From the NCBI GenBank assembly GCA_016946835.1, contig JACVTC010000142.1, positions 333,501-397,500 of the forward strand: 64,000 bases of DNA, read 5' to 3'. Below the pieces are notes generated by a model, which was not told the DNA's origin, searched no databases, and was given only the letters and a program-made list of their open reading frames with translations. Shown one piece after another: positions 47,378 through 57,549 of this stretch (within the stretch, counting starts at the first letter, position 1; each line of letters opens with the position of its first letter). Origin of the DNA: Neocallimastix lanati (nom. inval.). Lineage: Eukaryota; Neocallimastigomycota; Neocallimastigomycetes; Neocallimastigales; Neocallimastigaceae. Both the position numbers and the translations under genes were made by a program.

Positions 47378-50300
47378 ATGAATCAAGAGAATCATCAAGT
47401 TCTGCCCCGTAACAATCAAAAGATTGTTAACGAACCACCGCTATTTTCTGGAATCAAGAAGGACTTTGATGGCTTCCTTACAAGAGCTGAAATAGCTATG
47501 GAAGCCAATCCACAAGGTTTCAATAACGACCATACAAAGGTCAGATTTATAATTTCTTATCTTGTCGGTGATCCCTTGATATGGGCCTCAAACTTGCGAA
47601 GAAATAATGATCCCCTGCTCAATGTTTATGAAGATTTTATTCAAGAATTAAGAAATCAATTTGGAGAGCAGGACATGAGCACAGTTGTCGCAAACGGTAA
47701 ATTATGCAGCATCCGACAACATAAATTTGGTCATGTTAGTGAGTATATAAATGAATTTAATAAAATCAGCAGACATTCAGATTTTAACGATTCTGCTAAG
47801 ATTTATATGTTTGTAAAAGGACTTCACTACAAGATGAGGGAGCACCTTGCAGTGGTAAATCCAAATCCCAACAACTTAAGAAGACTTTTCACTGATGTCC
47901 TTAGTATCGAAAGCTTAACTAAGAGACATGAAATAAATGAATTTTTCTATCATAATTATTACCATCGTAAGGAAATAAATAATAATAATCATGCGTCTAC
48001 TAGTGACCCAATGGAAATAGATTTATACAGAATTAAGAGAGGACAAACGAATACAAGTTACTTCCCTTCTAACCAGAAATTATATCAAGAAAACTCGAAT
48101 TCAAGAGATGAAGAAAGAAGGAAAGGATTGTGCTATTATTGTAAAAAACCAGGTCATCGCTATTTTAACTGTCCAAATAAGAAGAAACCTGCCGGAGTCA
48201 AGATTATCAGTAAACAAGAAAACACCGCTACCACACCCTCAAGTAGTTTAAGAAGAATTAGAAGAATCAACAGCCAAGAAGATATTGTCAAAGTTAGAAA
48301 AATCGTGGAAGAACAAAACTCACTTTTGACAAAGAAAAGTAATATCATTGATTTCTATATTAAAACAAACGATATAGAAGAAGTAAAAGCAAGAGTTCTG
48401 ATCGATTCTGGTTCTGATCTTAATTTTATCCATCCTGAATTCGCTAAAGCCTTTGGAATTAAAACAAAAGAAATCGAAGAACCTTTCCGTGTTACTGGTC
48501 TTGGATATGGTGTTTCATCAGTAAAAAAGGAAACTGAGAAATGCGTTTTTCGTTTAAGGAACCACTTGGAAACGATTCAACTCTATGTTCTCAGGATTCC
48601 TGATGTTGATATTATCTTGGGTTTACCATGGATCAATAAGCACTCCCCCTACAATTACCATGACGCAAAGAAGATTTCTTTCGGATCCGGTTTCTGTGCA
48701 AGACATTGTAACAATGGTAAAAGAAAAAGGAAAAACAAGAACAAGAAAAGGAACAAAGGAAAAGAACCTGCTACCAACCTAGAAGAAAACAAAGTTATTA
48801 TTGAAGAATCAAGAAAAAGAAAACCTCTCTTTGACTCTGATTCCGACTCTGACTCAGAAGAAGAAATTTCTATTCGTGGCCGCCGAACTCGTATTAGAAC
48901 TTGCTCTGAATTTAATAATTATGATAGTGATAGCGATATTAATAATACTTTTATGTTAGATAATTTTAGTGATAGCATTAGTGATAGTGATAACTTTAGC
49001 GATAGTGATGATATTATTGTTATGAATTGTGATAGTAAAATTAGTACTAATAGTTTAAGGATTTTAAAGAAAATTTGTGAATCTAGTAAATGTAAGAAAT
49101 TAAATGTAATTGAAAAATGTAATGATGAAAATAATAATTTAAATAAAGATGGTGAAAAGGTCGAAGTACCTGAAATCTATTTGATGTTTAAAGAAGTGTT
49201 TAATGAAAATAATTGTAATGTGTTACCTCCGCATCGTAATTATGATTGTGAAATTAAATTAAAAGATAATTGTAGTCTATTTTATGGTCCGTTGTACCCT
49301 TTAACTGAAACGGAGAGAGAAGAATTAAAGAAATATTTAGAAGAGAATTTAAAAAAGGGTTTTATTAGGAAATCTTCTTCTCCTGCTGGTGCACCTATTT
49401 TATTTGTTAGAAAAAAGGATGGTACTTATAGACTAGTTATTGATTATAGAAAATTGAACGAAATGACCATCCGTAACTCTTATCCACTTCCTTTAATTAG
49501 TGAATTGTTGGATAGAGTTAAAGGTGCTAAATATTTTACTAAGTTAGATTTAAAATCTGCTTATAACTTAGTAAGAATTAAAGAAGGTGACGAGTACAAA
49601 ACTGCCTTTCGTACAAGATACGGGCACTTTGAATATCTCGTTATGCCTTTTGGGCTTAAGAATGCCCCTGCTACATTCCAACATTTTATAAATGATGTTC
49701 TCAGTGATTACTTAGATGATTTTGTAATCTCTTACATTGATGACATTTTAATTTATTCTAATACTTTAGAAGAACATCATGTACATGTTAAGAAAGTTTT
49801 AAGAAAATTGTTAGAGAATCATTTAGTTGTTAAATTAGAAAAGTGTGAATTTGATGTAACTGAAACTACTTTTCTTGGTTATGTTTTATCAAGAGATGGA
49901 ATTAAAATGGATAAAGAAAAAGTTAAAGCAATTTTAGATTGGCCTGTTCCAACAAACGTTAAAGAAATTCAATCGTTTATTGGACTTTGTAATTATTACA
50001 GAATTTTTATTAAAGACTTTGCGAAAATTGCAAATCCTCTCCACAAATTAACTAGAAAAAATGTTCCTTTTAATTGGAGTTCTGAACAACAAAAAGCGTT
50101 TGATACTTTAAAAGAATTATTTACTACTGCTCCTATTTTGAAACATCCTGATAGCAACAAACAATTCATTGTTGAAACTGATGCTAGTAATTTTGCTGTT
50201 GGTGCAATTCTTTCTCAGGAATTTGATGGGCATTTGCATCCAATTGCTTTTATTTCTACTAGCTTAACTAAATCCCAAAGAAATTACCCTATCTATGACA

Positions 50301-51019
50301 AAGAACTTCTTGCTATTAAAGTTGCATTGGAAGGATGGAGACATTACTTAGAAGGAGCTCGCCATCAGTTTATTATTTATACTGATCATAAGAATTTAAC
50401 TTTCCCTCGAAAACCTGAACTTCTTTCCCAACGCCAAATTCGTTGGTATGAATTCTTATCTAGATTTGATTTTAAACTAATTTACAGAGCTGGTAAAAAG
50501 TCAGGTAAACCAGATATTTTATCAAGACGTAGTGATCATTTATTTGCTAGTGTTCGTCCTATTTCATGCGTTATTAATTCATGTAGTTTTAAGAATGATT
50601 CTTTAATCTCCTCTATTCATGATTCTCTAGCTAATGATGAATTCTATTGCAAAATAACTGAATTTCTTAAAAATGATAAATCAAAAGATCCCCCTTTTAG
50701 TAAAATCGATAAATTTTCTCTTGACAAAAATGGTTATTTACTTTTTGAAAATTTAATTTATGTTCCCAATAAAATTAGAATAAGAGTTTTAGAACTCCAT
50801 CATGACTCTATTTCTGCTGGTCATTTTGGAATTAATAAAACTATTGAACTTATTTCTCGTAATTTCTGGTGGCCTAAATTACAAAAAGATGTTAAAATGT
50901 TTATTAAATCTTGTGAAATTTGTTCAAAATCCAAAATCCCAAGACATAAGCCATATGGTTTAGTTATTAATTATAATTCTCTTTATTTAGTAATAGTTAA
51001 TTATTTATTATTAGTTTAG
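47378..51019 (+). CDS. Element C gag-pol polyprotein (Tf1-like single frame), 3' truncated
   Basis: A long open frame from ATG 47,378 (open also from TTG 47,324, with the upstream segment conserved in B). Gag has a capsid-like region and a C-x2-C-x4-H-x4-C zinc knuckle (CYYCKKPGHRYFNC, about 48,131). Then protease (LIDSGSD, about 48,400), an acidic Ser/Asp linker, RT (YIDDILIY, about 49,733), RNase H (VETDASN, about 50,173), and the integrase zinc finger (HHDSISAGHFG..CEICSKSK). Just after KIPRHKPYG the frame runs into LTR sequence at about 50,958 and stops at 51,019. The integrase core, chromodomain, polypurine tract and first part of the 3' LTR are deleted, so the element cannot integrate on its own although gag, protease and RT look intact. 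Confidence 0.93.
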   Translation: MNQENHQVLPRNNQKIVNEPPLFSGIKKDFDGFLTRAEIAMEANPQGFNNDHTKVRFIISYLVGDPLIWASNLRRNNDPLLNVYEDFIQELRNQFGEQDMSTVVANGKLCSIRQHKFGHVSEYINEFNKISRHSDFNDSAKIYMFVKGLHYKMREHLAVVNPNPNNLRRLFTDVLSIESLTKRHEINEFFYHNYYHRKEINNNNHASTSDPMEIDLYRIKRGQTNTSYFPSNQKLYQENSNSRDEERRKGLCYYCKKPGHRYFNCPNKKKPAGVKIISKQENTATTPSSSLRRIRRINSQEDIVKVRKIVEEQNSLLTKKSNIIDFYIKTNDIEEVKARVLIDSGSDLNFIHPEFAKAFGIKTKEIEEPFRVTGLGYGVSSVKKETEKCVFRLRNHLETIQLYVLRIPDVDIILGLPWINKHSPYNYHDAKKISFGSGFCARHCNNGKRKRKNKNKKRNKGKEPATNLEENKVIIEESRKRKPLFDSDSDSDSEEEISIRGRRTRIRTCSEFNNYDSDSDINNTFMLDNFSDSISDSDNFSDSDDIIVMNCDSKISTNSLRILKKICESSKCKKLNVIEKCNDENNNLNKDGEKVEVPEIYLMFKEVFNENNCNVLPPHRNYDCEIKLKDNCSLFYGPLYPLTETEREELKKYLEENLKKGFIRKSSSPAGAPILFVRKKDGTYRLVIDYRKLNEMTIRNSYPLPLISELLDRVKGAKYFTKLDLKSAYNLVRIKEGDEYKTAFRTRYGHFEYLVMPFGLKNAPATFQHFINDVLSDYLDDFVISYIDDILIYSNTLEEHHVHVKKVLRKLLENHLVVKLEKCEFDVTETTFLGYVLSRDGIKMDKEKVKAILDWPVPTNVKEIQSFIGLCNYYRIFIKDFAKIANPLHKLTRKNVPFNWSSEQQKAFDTLKELFTTAPILKHPDSNKQFIVETDASNFAVGAILSQEFDGHLHPIAFISTSLTKSQRNYPIYDKELLAIKVALEGWRHYLEGARHQFIIYTDHKNLTFPRKPELLSQRQIRWYEFLSRFDFKLIYRAGKKSGKPDILSRRSDHLFASVRPISCVINSCSFKNDSLISSIHDSLANDEFYCKITEFLKNDKSKDPPFSKIDKFSLDKNGYLLFENLIYVPNKIRIRVLELHHDSISAGHFGINKTIELISRNFWWPKLQKDVKMFIKSCEICSKSKIPRHKPYGLVINYNSLYLVIVNYLLLV

Positions 51020-51298
51020 GTTAGTATTGTTTTTAAATAAATAGTTAGATAATATAATTCAATAGGAATTATATATTCTAAATGTAATAAGATAAAAATA
51101 TAAATAGTTAACCAAATTTCATGTATTTTAATCGATGTAATTGTTATTAACGATTTATTGTTAATAACACTAATAATTAATAAAGATTATTTTAAATCTA
51201 AATATAATAAAACTTATTTGTTTATAAAACATTTTTGTGTTATTTGGTGTTATTATAATTTTTGACTTATAATCTATTTTTTAAATCAAAACTTTATA
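50958..51298 (+). repeat. Element C partial 3' LTR
   Basis: Matches bases 46,604-46,943 of the 5' LTR almost exactly. Its first 430 bases are deleted along with the pol end. It ends ..AACTTTATA and is followed by TTGAG, the target duplication. Confidence 0.92.
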
Positions 51299-51303
51299 TT
51301 GAG

Positions 51304-52050
51304 TTAATTGTGAACGAATTTTCGGACATGCATTCAAGAGTTGACCTATCGTAATACTGGATTTAAGATTATTTAAATCATCCATAATATTGTAAGGTTC
51401 TTTATTATTCATCATTTTGATATTCCTTTTTACTAACTGAGTATTTCCATTATTAGTTTCTTTAGTTTTTGTTGAAATTAATTTTTCCAAAGTATTAGTT
51501 TTATTTTGTTGATTATCTTTATTCATTTCTAGATCTTCTATTTCATTATCGATTACAAGTATATCTTCAGATTCAACTTTTTCCTTTCCTTTTGATGAAT
51601 AATTGTTGTTTTCTTCTTTACTTTCTCTTACTCTTGTCATATTTCTTAATTCCTTTTCTTTTTGTTTTTCTTTGTTAATATTTGGTTGAGTTAAAATTGA
51701 AGGAAATATTTGATTTTTATAAACTTTATTTGGTTTATTATGTAGCTCATTTTCTTTCTTCTTTCTTAAAGCAGGAGTTGCGAAAGGACGTGGATTATCT
51801 TTTAAACTTTTATGTACTTTCTTGGAATTATTTTCTTCTTTTTCGCTGTTATTATCATTCATTTTTCTTTTTATAGCATTTATAATGATATCATCCTCAC
51901 TTTCAGTTGTGTCACTAAAATCAGATTCTTCAGATTCTTCATTAAAGGAATTATTATCAATTGGAGTATTCTTAGTAAAAGTATTATTTTGTAAATTATT
52001 TAATGAAGCTATTGTTTTGTCATTGGGAGTGCTTCTGCTCCCATTTAGAA
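51304..52050 (-). pseudogene. Element D pol, N-terminal part
   Basis: Pol frame from the frameshift site to the element C insertion. The linker is rich in Glu, Asn and Lys (ATG at 51,862 is internal) and ends ITIGQLLNACPKIRSQLTQ, matching the corresponding FGQLLDAAPKLRSKVSQ of E pol. The sequence resumes on the other side of element C at 46,166 after one copy of the duplicated TTGAG. It is a spacer between gag and protease with no catalytic residues. Confidence 0.85.
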
Positions 52051-52057
52051 GTTTAAA
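52024..52057 (-). promoter_or_regulatory. Programmed -1 frameshift signal between gag and pol of element D
   Basis: Slippery heptamer T TTA AAC (52,057-52,051) in the gag frame, 7-base spacer TTCTAAA containing the gag stop, then hairpin TGGGAG-CAGAAGCA-CTCCCA (52,043-52,024). The pol frame is open in -1 from here. Confidence 0.82.
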
Positions 52058-52956
52058 GACTTTTTGGAATATATTTCTTTTTTATTTTTTTCCATAATCT
52101 TATTTAATTGAGGGCAATAGTATGAGTAATGACCTTCTTCCTTACAGAAGAAACAAGTTTTAACGGATAAATTTCTCATTTTCTGGGTTGATTCTTCTAT
52201 AATATCTTGAGGTTTCGGTTTATTATCTGTTTGACTTGTTTGGAAAGTTTCGTTTCTTCTTTTAGGATAAAGACTTGAAGTAGTACTGTTTTGATTATTT
52301 TGATTATGCTGGGAATTATTAACATTATAGGTATTAATATTATTGTTCCTTACAGAAAGTCTATCTACTTTTTCGGCAATTTTGAAAGCTTTATCCATAC
52401 TTATATCATCTTTAAGGGATAATTTCTTCCAGGCTTCATAATTATTTTGAATAGAATCAATATAATCTAGTACACCAATGCGCTTTCTTCTCTTTTTATC
52501 AAGTTTAGTGTACAAAGTTCTATATCTTACATTAAAGTCTTTAATCTTTTCGTTTCTTTTAATTCGCATTGCACGAAGTTTTTTAAGAAGTAAATTTTGG
52601 TCTTCTTTAATACCATAAAAATTTTCAAGACTTGAAATAATTTTTTCAAGGGAAGGAAATTTAATATCATCATCAACATTTTCTTCTTCATCATCATCTT
52701 CTTCTTCATCTGATGAATCATCACTTTCATCATCACTATCTTCTCCCAAATCTTCAATAACGCGTTGTACTTCACCAGAGCTGGTAAGTAAACAAGCATT
52801 AAATATTGTTTCTGGATCTGTGATACCTTGTATCTTGATCCAAAGTTTTAATTCAGTAGCCCAGGACTTAATATCTAAATTGTCCTTGCTAAGTTTCACA
52901 ATATCTCTTAATTCTTTTTTCAATTCTTTAAAGCTCAAAGTTGTTTCCTTGGACAT
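52045..52956 (-). CDS. Element D gag (303 aa)
   Basis: Intact frame from ATG 52,956 to TAA 52,045. An N-terminal helical region (LKELRDIVKL; SWATELKLWI) is followed by a very acidic stretch of Asp/Glu (about residues 72-95), a capsid-like part (YRTLYTKLDKK; DYIDSIQNNYEAW), an Asn-rich linker and a zinc knuckle C-x2-C-x4-H-x4-C (CFFCKEEGHYSYYC, about residues 272-285). This is a standard Gypsy capsid-nucleocapsid layout. It overlaps the frameshift signal at its end. The cytoplasmic particle role is inferred from family. Confidence 0.92.
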   Translation of the reverse strand: MSKETTLSFKELKKELRDIVKLSKDNLDIKSWATELKLWIKIQGITDPETIFNACLLTSSGEVQRVIEDLGEDSDDESDDSSDEEEDDDEEENVDDDIKFPSLEKIISSLENFYGIKEDQNLLLKKLRAMRIKRNEKIKDFNVRYRTLYTKLDKKRRKRIGVLDYIDSIQNNYEAWKKLSLKDDISMDKAFKIAEKVDRLSVRNNNINTYNVNNSQHNQNNQNSTTSSLYPKRRNETFQTSQTDNKPKPQDIIEESTQKMRNLSVKTCFFCKEEGHYSYYCPQLNKIMEKNKKEIYSKKSLNF

Positions 52957-53112
52957 TTTGTCTAAATATGAGGTGATTAAATACGAATAAATTTGGGAAA
53001 TCCAACTTTCAAAATATAATTTAATAGGTAATTTAATATCGAATCAATTTTTAAACCAATATATTTTAGTAACTTTTGAAAATAATAATTTTATTTGCTT
53101 TCTTTAGTAGAT

Positions 53113-53390
53113 ATAAGCTCGAAATCCTTATCGACAACTTAGTAGAAATTATAAAGCACGAGGTTCTTTTCGACTACTTTATTAAGAATAATTTTTAAGT
53201 TCGAAATCTTTATCGACAACTCAATAGAATAATTTTAAGTTAAAAATCTTTATCGACAACTTAATTGAATAATTTTAAGTTCGAAATCTTTATCGACAAC
53301 TCAATAGAATAATTTTAAGTTCGAAATCTTTATCGACAACTTAATAGAATATTTTTCAAGCTCGAAATCTTTATCGACCACTTGAATTTT
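53113..53390 (-). repeat. 40-bp tandem repeat in the element D leader
   Basis: Five good copies begin AAGTTCGAAATCTTTATCGA (or close variants) at 53,197, 53,237, 53,277, 53,317 and 53,358, with diverged units from 53,113. The core TTATCGACAACT is nearly invariant while the rest drifts. Confidence 0.85.
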
Positions 53391-54383
53391 GTAATTTAGT
53401 ATATTTGTAGTAATAAATTTAGAAGCAAAGTTTTATTTATTATTTTCACCTTTCAAAAATTTTTCTTTTTAAACGATAAATATTGTATTGTTATAGCTAA
53501 TAAAATTATTAATTAATTATAATTATTAAACACAAAAAATAATCTTTATTGTCGTACAATCTGATAGTACACACTGTCTGACGTGCAGCTTACCTAATGG
53601 TGTCATGTGAAGCGTGTGCCACGATTACTATATTCAATATAAAATATAGCAGTTCAGAGCCCACTAGCCCAATTACTATGTAGGATAAACTTAATCCGAT
53701 AATCTATGTACGGAATAAAAAAAATTTTAAAAGTATTCAATAATATTTTTATTAACTAATAAAAATTAGCTAAAAACACAATATTTTCAAAGTAAATTAA
53801 GATTCTTTTACAGGAATTATTAAACAAATAAAGTATCAGTAATAAAAAAAAAATAAAAAAAATTTAAATGGCGAAGTTAGCCAAAGTCTGATACTTTATA
53901 TAATAAAGTGCCTTATAACTAGTACAAAGAAAAATAAAAAAAATATAAAAAAAAACAATCTTACGCCTTCGGTGACGTAAGCTCCTTATTCGCCAGTGCT
54001 TGGAAAGTACCCGCACCTTCGTGTGTTGAAACGCTGAAGGTTGAACTATTATTACCGGGTCGGTAACCAAATACCTTCGTCTACTTTCCAATTAATTCCC
54101 AAAATAACTATTATCCAATAACCTACTATGAATAATAGATATTTTGTTGTTCTCTGGAAATACACTATGTATGAACTCTATCCGCTCCTTGTTATAATTT
54201 ACAATCTTTTTTTTTAGAATTTTAATTTTACTTATTTAAAAAAAAATTTTTTTTTTTTTTATATATATATCAAACAAGCGCCATAGGTTAATCAAAGGAT
54301 TAACGACTTACTTGTTTATCAATATAAAATAAAAAAAAAAATTAAAAAAAAATCTATGTTATTTACTATTATTTCTATTTAAT

Positions 54384-54401
54384 TCCCCGATATCTCCACC
54401 A
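54384..54401 (-). promoter_or_regulatory. tRNA-type primer-binding site of element D
   Basis: On the minus strand TGGTGGAGATATCGGGGA starts six bases after the LTR end. TGG is the complement of the tRNA 3' CCA, and the reverse complement (AATTCCCCGATATCTCCACCA, read in parts) looks like a tRNA T-arm and acceptor end. I cannot name the tRNA. Confidence 0.65.
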
Positions 54402-54407
54402 TATAAA

Positions 54408-55228
54408 TGTTAAGGTTTTAGAGAATTAAATAAAAATAAAGTAAGAAACACAAATTTTATTTATTTATTTATTATTTTTATTTATAAATTTATTTTCTTA
54501 ATTTTACTTGATTTTATTTTTAAAAATTAGTAGCAAAATTTACAACTATTTATACTTTTTTCAAGGCATAAAAGTTATTCTTGCCACTAAATTACATTTT
54601 ATTTATTTTTTTTTATAAAAACTATTAAATTTAAATTGATTTTTATAATCAATTATATAAAATTTAATTATAACAATATAAATAAAATACATTTATAATA
54701 TTAATAAAACATTTTTTTTTTTTTTTTTTTTTTTAAAAAATATCTAAAATATTACTAATAAGAATTTATTTAATTGGCTATAATTTTTATTACAATCTGT
54801 TAAAATATTCAAATAGAAATAAAAATACTATTCTAATATAAAGGTTTTTAATAAAATAAAATATTTTTCAATATAAAATAAAACATTTCGATATAAAATT
54901 TTATAATAAAAGTTAAAATATAATATATAAATTTTTAATTATCAATATATAAAAAATATTATTAATACAAATTTTCATTATTAATATAAAAATATAAAAA
55001 AATAAGATTTATTATTAATATTGCTAATATTAGTTTTAAATATATAAAAATATTACTATTAATATAAGATTTAATATAAAAATATAAAGTTTAATATAAT
55101 TTTTGATTTAATTTTTGATCTTTGGATTTAAAAATTTATTAAAGTACAAAAATAATAATGTACACATAATGTATTAGAAATAAATCGTAGATTTAATTAA
55201 GAATGCATTATTTAGTACATTCTTATCA
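54408..55228 (-). repeat. Element D 5' LTR
   Basis: About 821 bp; pair of the 3' LTR at 42,084-42,896. TATAAATAG on the minus strand near 54,553-54,546 is the likely promoter. Confidence 0.93.
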
Positions 55229-55232
55229 AAAC

Positions 55233-56220
55233 TGTAATAATCATACTAAGTTCTATCACTAAATATGATTATTAACTTCAACTTAATGACTAATTCATTA
55301 AGTTGAGAAATAAAATAAAAATAAAAATTTTACCTAAAAAGAGAGTTTATTATAAAATTAATTATAATAACAACACAAAATGTAAAAGAAGGAATATTTA
55401 GATAAATTTGGTTTTAAAAAATATGTTTTTTGAATAAAATGTTTTATTAATTTATTAAATTTTAAAATATAAAATTGCTATTATTATAACTATATTTTTA
55501 TAATAATAACTCTTGATTTCTTAAAGGGAAATCAAGAGCCTTATTTATATTTTTTTATGGAAATAAGGTTAAATAAAAAGGTTTTCTAATCTTAAAAAAT
55601 ATCTTATCTAGAAAAAGATTAGAAGAAAAAACTAGATAAGTTTTTTGATAGATATTCTATTCATACCGATCATCGTATATATTAAGTAAAACCAAATATA
55701 TTATTTTATATTTGGATAAAACCTTAATATATCGATTTCCTAAATTTTAATTTAGATCATCTAATAAAAGGAAAAAATCAATAATAACCGGAATGATCTA
55801 AATTATTATATTCTATCTTTCTAAATATTATTTTTAAAATCTAATCTAAACTTATTAACATAAAACTATCTTTAAACTAGAATACAGAATTATAAAAAAT
55901 ACAGGAACTTATTAATTGTTCTTTTAAATGTACAATGTAAAAAATAAATAAAACTAATGTTTACATTAACTTGATAATTAAATGAATAACTAAATAAAAT
56001 TAATAATATTAATAAGTGTACATATAATAATTATTTAAATAAATTTTCTAATATTATTTAAGTGTATGAATAATTACAATTATAATAAATTTGATAATAA
56101 TATCTCAATGTATGAATTAATTATAATTTAAATAAATTTATAATTATTATCAATAATTATAAAGACTAAGAAATAATAATTATTTATTAGTAAATAATTA
56201 TTATTTCTTACATTGCTCCA
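55233..56220 (-). repeat. Element G 3' LTR (provisional), rich in hairpins
   Basis: TGTAATAATC..TTGCTCCA on plus, directly after the G pol stop. It contains at least eight perfect inverted repeats between 55,235 and 55,804 (arms of 8-12 bp, see findings). Only one copy is in the window, so ends are inferred, and no polypurine tract separates it from the pol stop. The rest (55,840-56,215) is AT-rich. Confidence 0.5.
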
Positions 56221-56221
56221 T

Positions 56222-57549
56222 TTATAATGATGGTTCTTCCAGTTCTTTATTTCTTTTTACGTAAGGCTCCAACTGTGAGATATGAAATACCGGATGGAGT
56301 CGTAAATTTTCCGGGAGTTCCAAACGGTAGTTCATTCTTTCCCTCTTTTCGATGATTTTAAACGGGCCTAAATATTGAGAGGATAATTTCTTAGCTGGTT
56401 CATTTGTAAAATAATGTCGTTTAAGATAAACTAAATCATTGACTTGAAAAATGGGGCCAGTAGATTTTCTTGTATCACCATATTTTTTAAAATCTTCTTT
56501 GGCTTTGCTTAAATGTTGACGAAGAGCATCAAAATGAGCAGCCCAGTCTCTTGTAAGAACTGAAGCATTATCTTTAAGTAAAATAGGAGGAGAATCAATA
56601 ACAGCATTAGGATGAAAGCCATAATTAGCAAAGAAAGGAGAATGACCAATAGACTTGTTCATCGAATTATTATAAGCAAATTCACAGAGGGGTAAATAGA
56701 AGCACCATTCACTTTGAGCAGAAGAACAGTAGCATCTAAGATATTGTTCAATGACTGCATTAGCTCTTTCCACTTGACCATTTGATTGCTGATGATGAGC
56801 TGTAGCAAGTCTTGGTTTAGCACGAACAGCGGAGCAAAGAGAAGTCCAAAATTCGGATGAAAACTGGGAACCATGATCGGATACGATGGTTTTTGGAAAA
56901 CCATGATATTTAAAAACATTAAACAATAGGAGCTTGGCAGTAAGATCAGCAGAAGGGACGTCGGCACAAGGCACTAAATGAACCATTTTTGTTAAATGGT
57001 CAGACACCACCATTATGCAAGTACAGTTTTGCGAAGTTGGCAGGTAGACAATAAAGTCGACCCCTATTACTTCCCAGGGTTTAGAAGGAATAGGAAGTGG
57101 TTGTAACTTACCATAGGGTTTATGCCTGCGGATTTTACTTCGACAACAAACATCACACGATGCAACATAATTCTGTACGTCTTTCTTCATATTGGGCCAC
57201 CAGTAGTACCTTTGAAGTTTTTCAAAAGTCCTATCTACCCCCTGATGCCCACTAGTTGGTGCGTCATGGAACGATTTTAATAGCCTGGCCTTTAACGCGG
57301 ATGGGACAATAATACGTTTTTGAAAGTGAAGTACACCTTCAATGTAACTGAACAAAGAACTTTTTAACTTTTTATCATGTTGTTTGATTTTTTTAAGAAT
57401 TTCATTGCAGTATTTATCAGCTTTTTGGGCTTCAATTAAACCGCTAATATTATCGCTAATTGTGTAACAGAAAGCTTTTTCACTAATAACTGACTGCGAA
57501 ACAACCGGAATATCTTTTTTATAATCCGGCCTTCTTGAGAGTGCATCTA
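56222..57549 (-). pseudogene. Element G pol fragment (end of RNase H, integrase)
   Basis: Minus-strand frame open from the junction at about 57,549 (starting DALSRRPDY, the end of RNase H) to TAA at 56,222. Integrase is complete: H-H-C-C finger (SGHQGVDRTF..CDVCCRSK), catalytic D-D-E segments (VIGVDFIV, VSDHGSQF, NGQVERANAVIEQ) and a C-terminal SH3-like part (FQVNDLVYLKR; LGPFKIIEK; PVFHISQLEPY). No chromodomain. Everything 5' of RNase H is replaced by the inverted A fragment. Codon use is noticeably more GC-rich than in B, C or A, suggesting a separate or younger family. Confidence 0.88.

Larger units (their letters stand above)
52957..54407 (-). other. Element D 5' leader
   Basis: 1.45 kb between the 5' LTR and gag, unusually long. 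It contains a tRNA-type primer site (54,384-54,401), a GC-richer block with a hairpin (CTTACG 53,960-53,965 with CGTAAG 53,976-53,981), and a 40-bp tandem repeat (53,113-53,390). A minus-strand frame at 53,864-54,091 (75 codons) is probably chance. The region may carry packaging signals. Confidence 0.6.

Noticed and set aside
53197-53390. CRISPR-like array in the D leader
   Set aside because: Direct tandem repeat with no spacers inside a retrotransposon leader.
53864-54091. Small minus-strand gene of 75 codons
   Set aside because: It sits in the D leader across a hairpin, has no recognisable domain and is explained by local GC-richer sequence.
42079-55233. Target-site duplication for element D
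   Set aside because: The outer 5-mers (TTCAG and AAACT) do not match, so none can be claimed.
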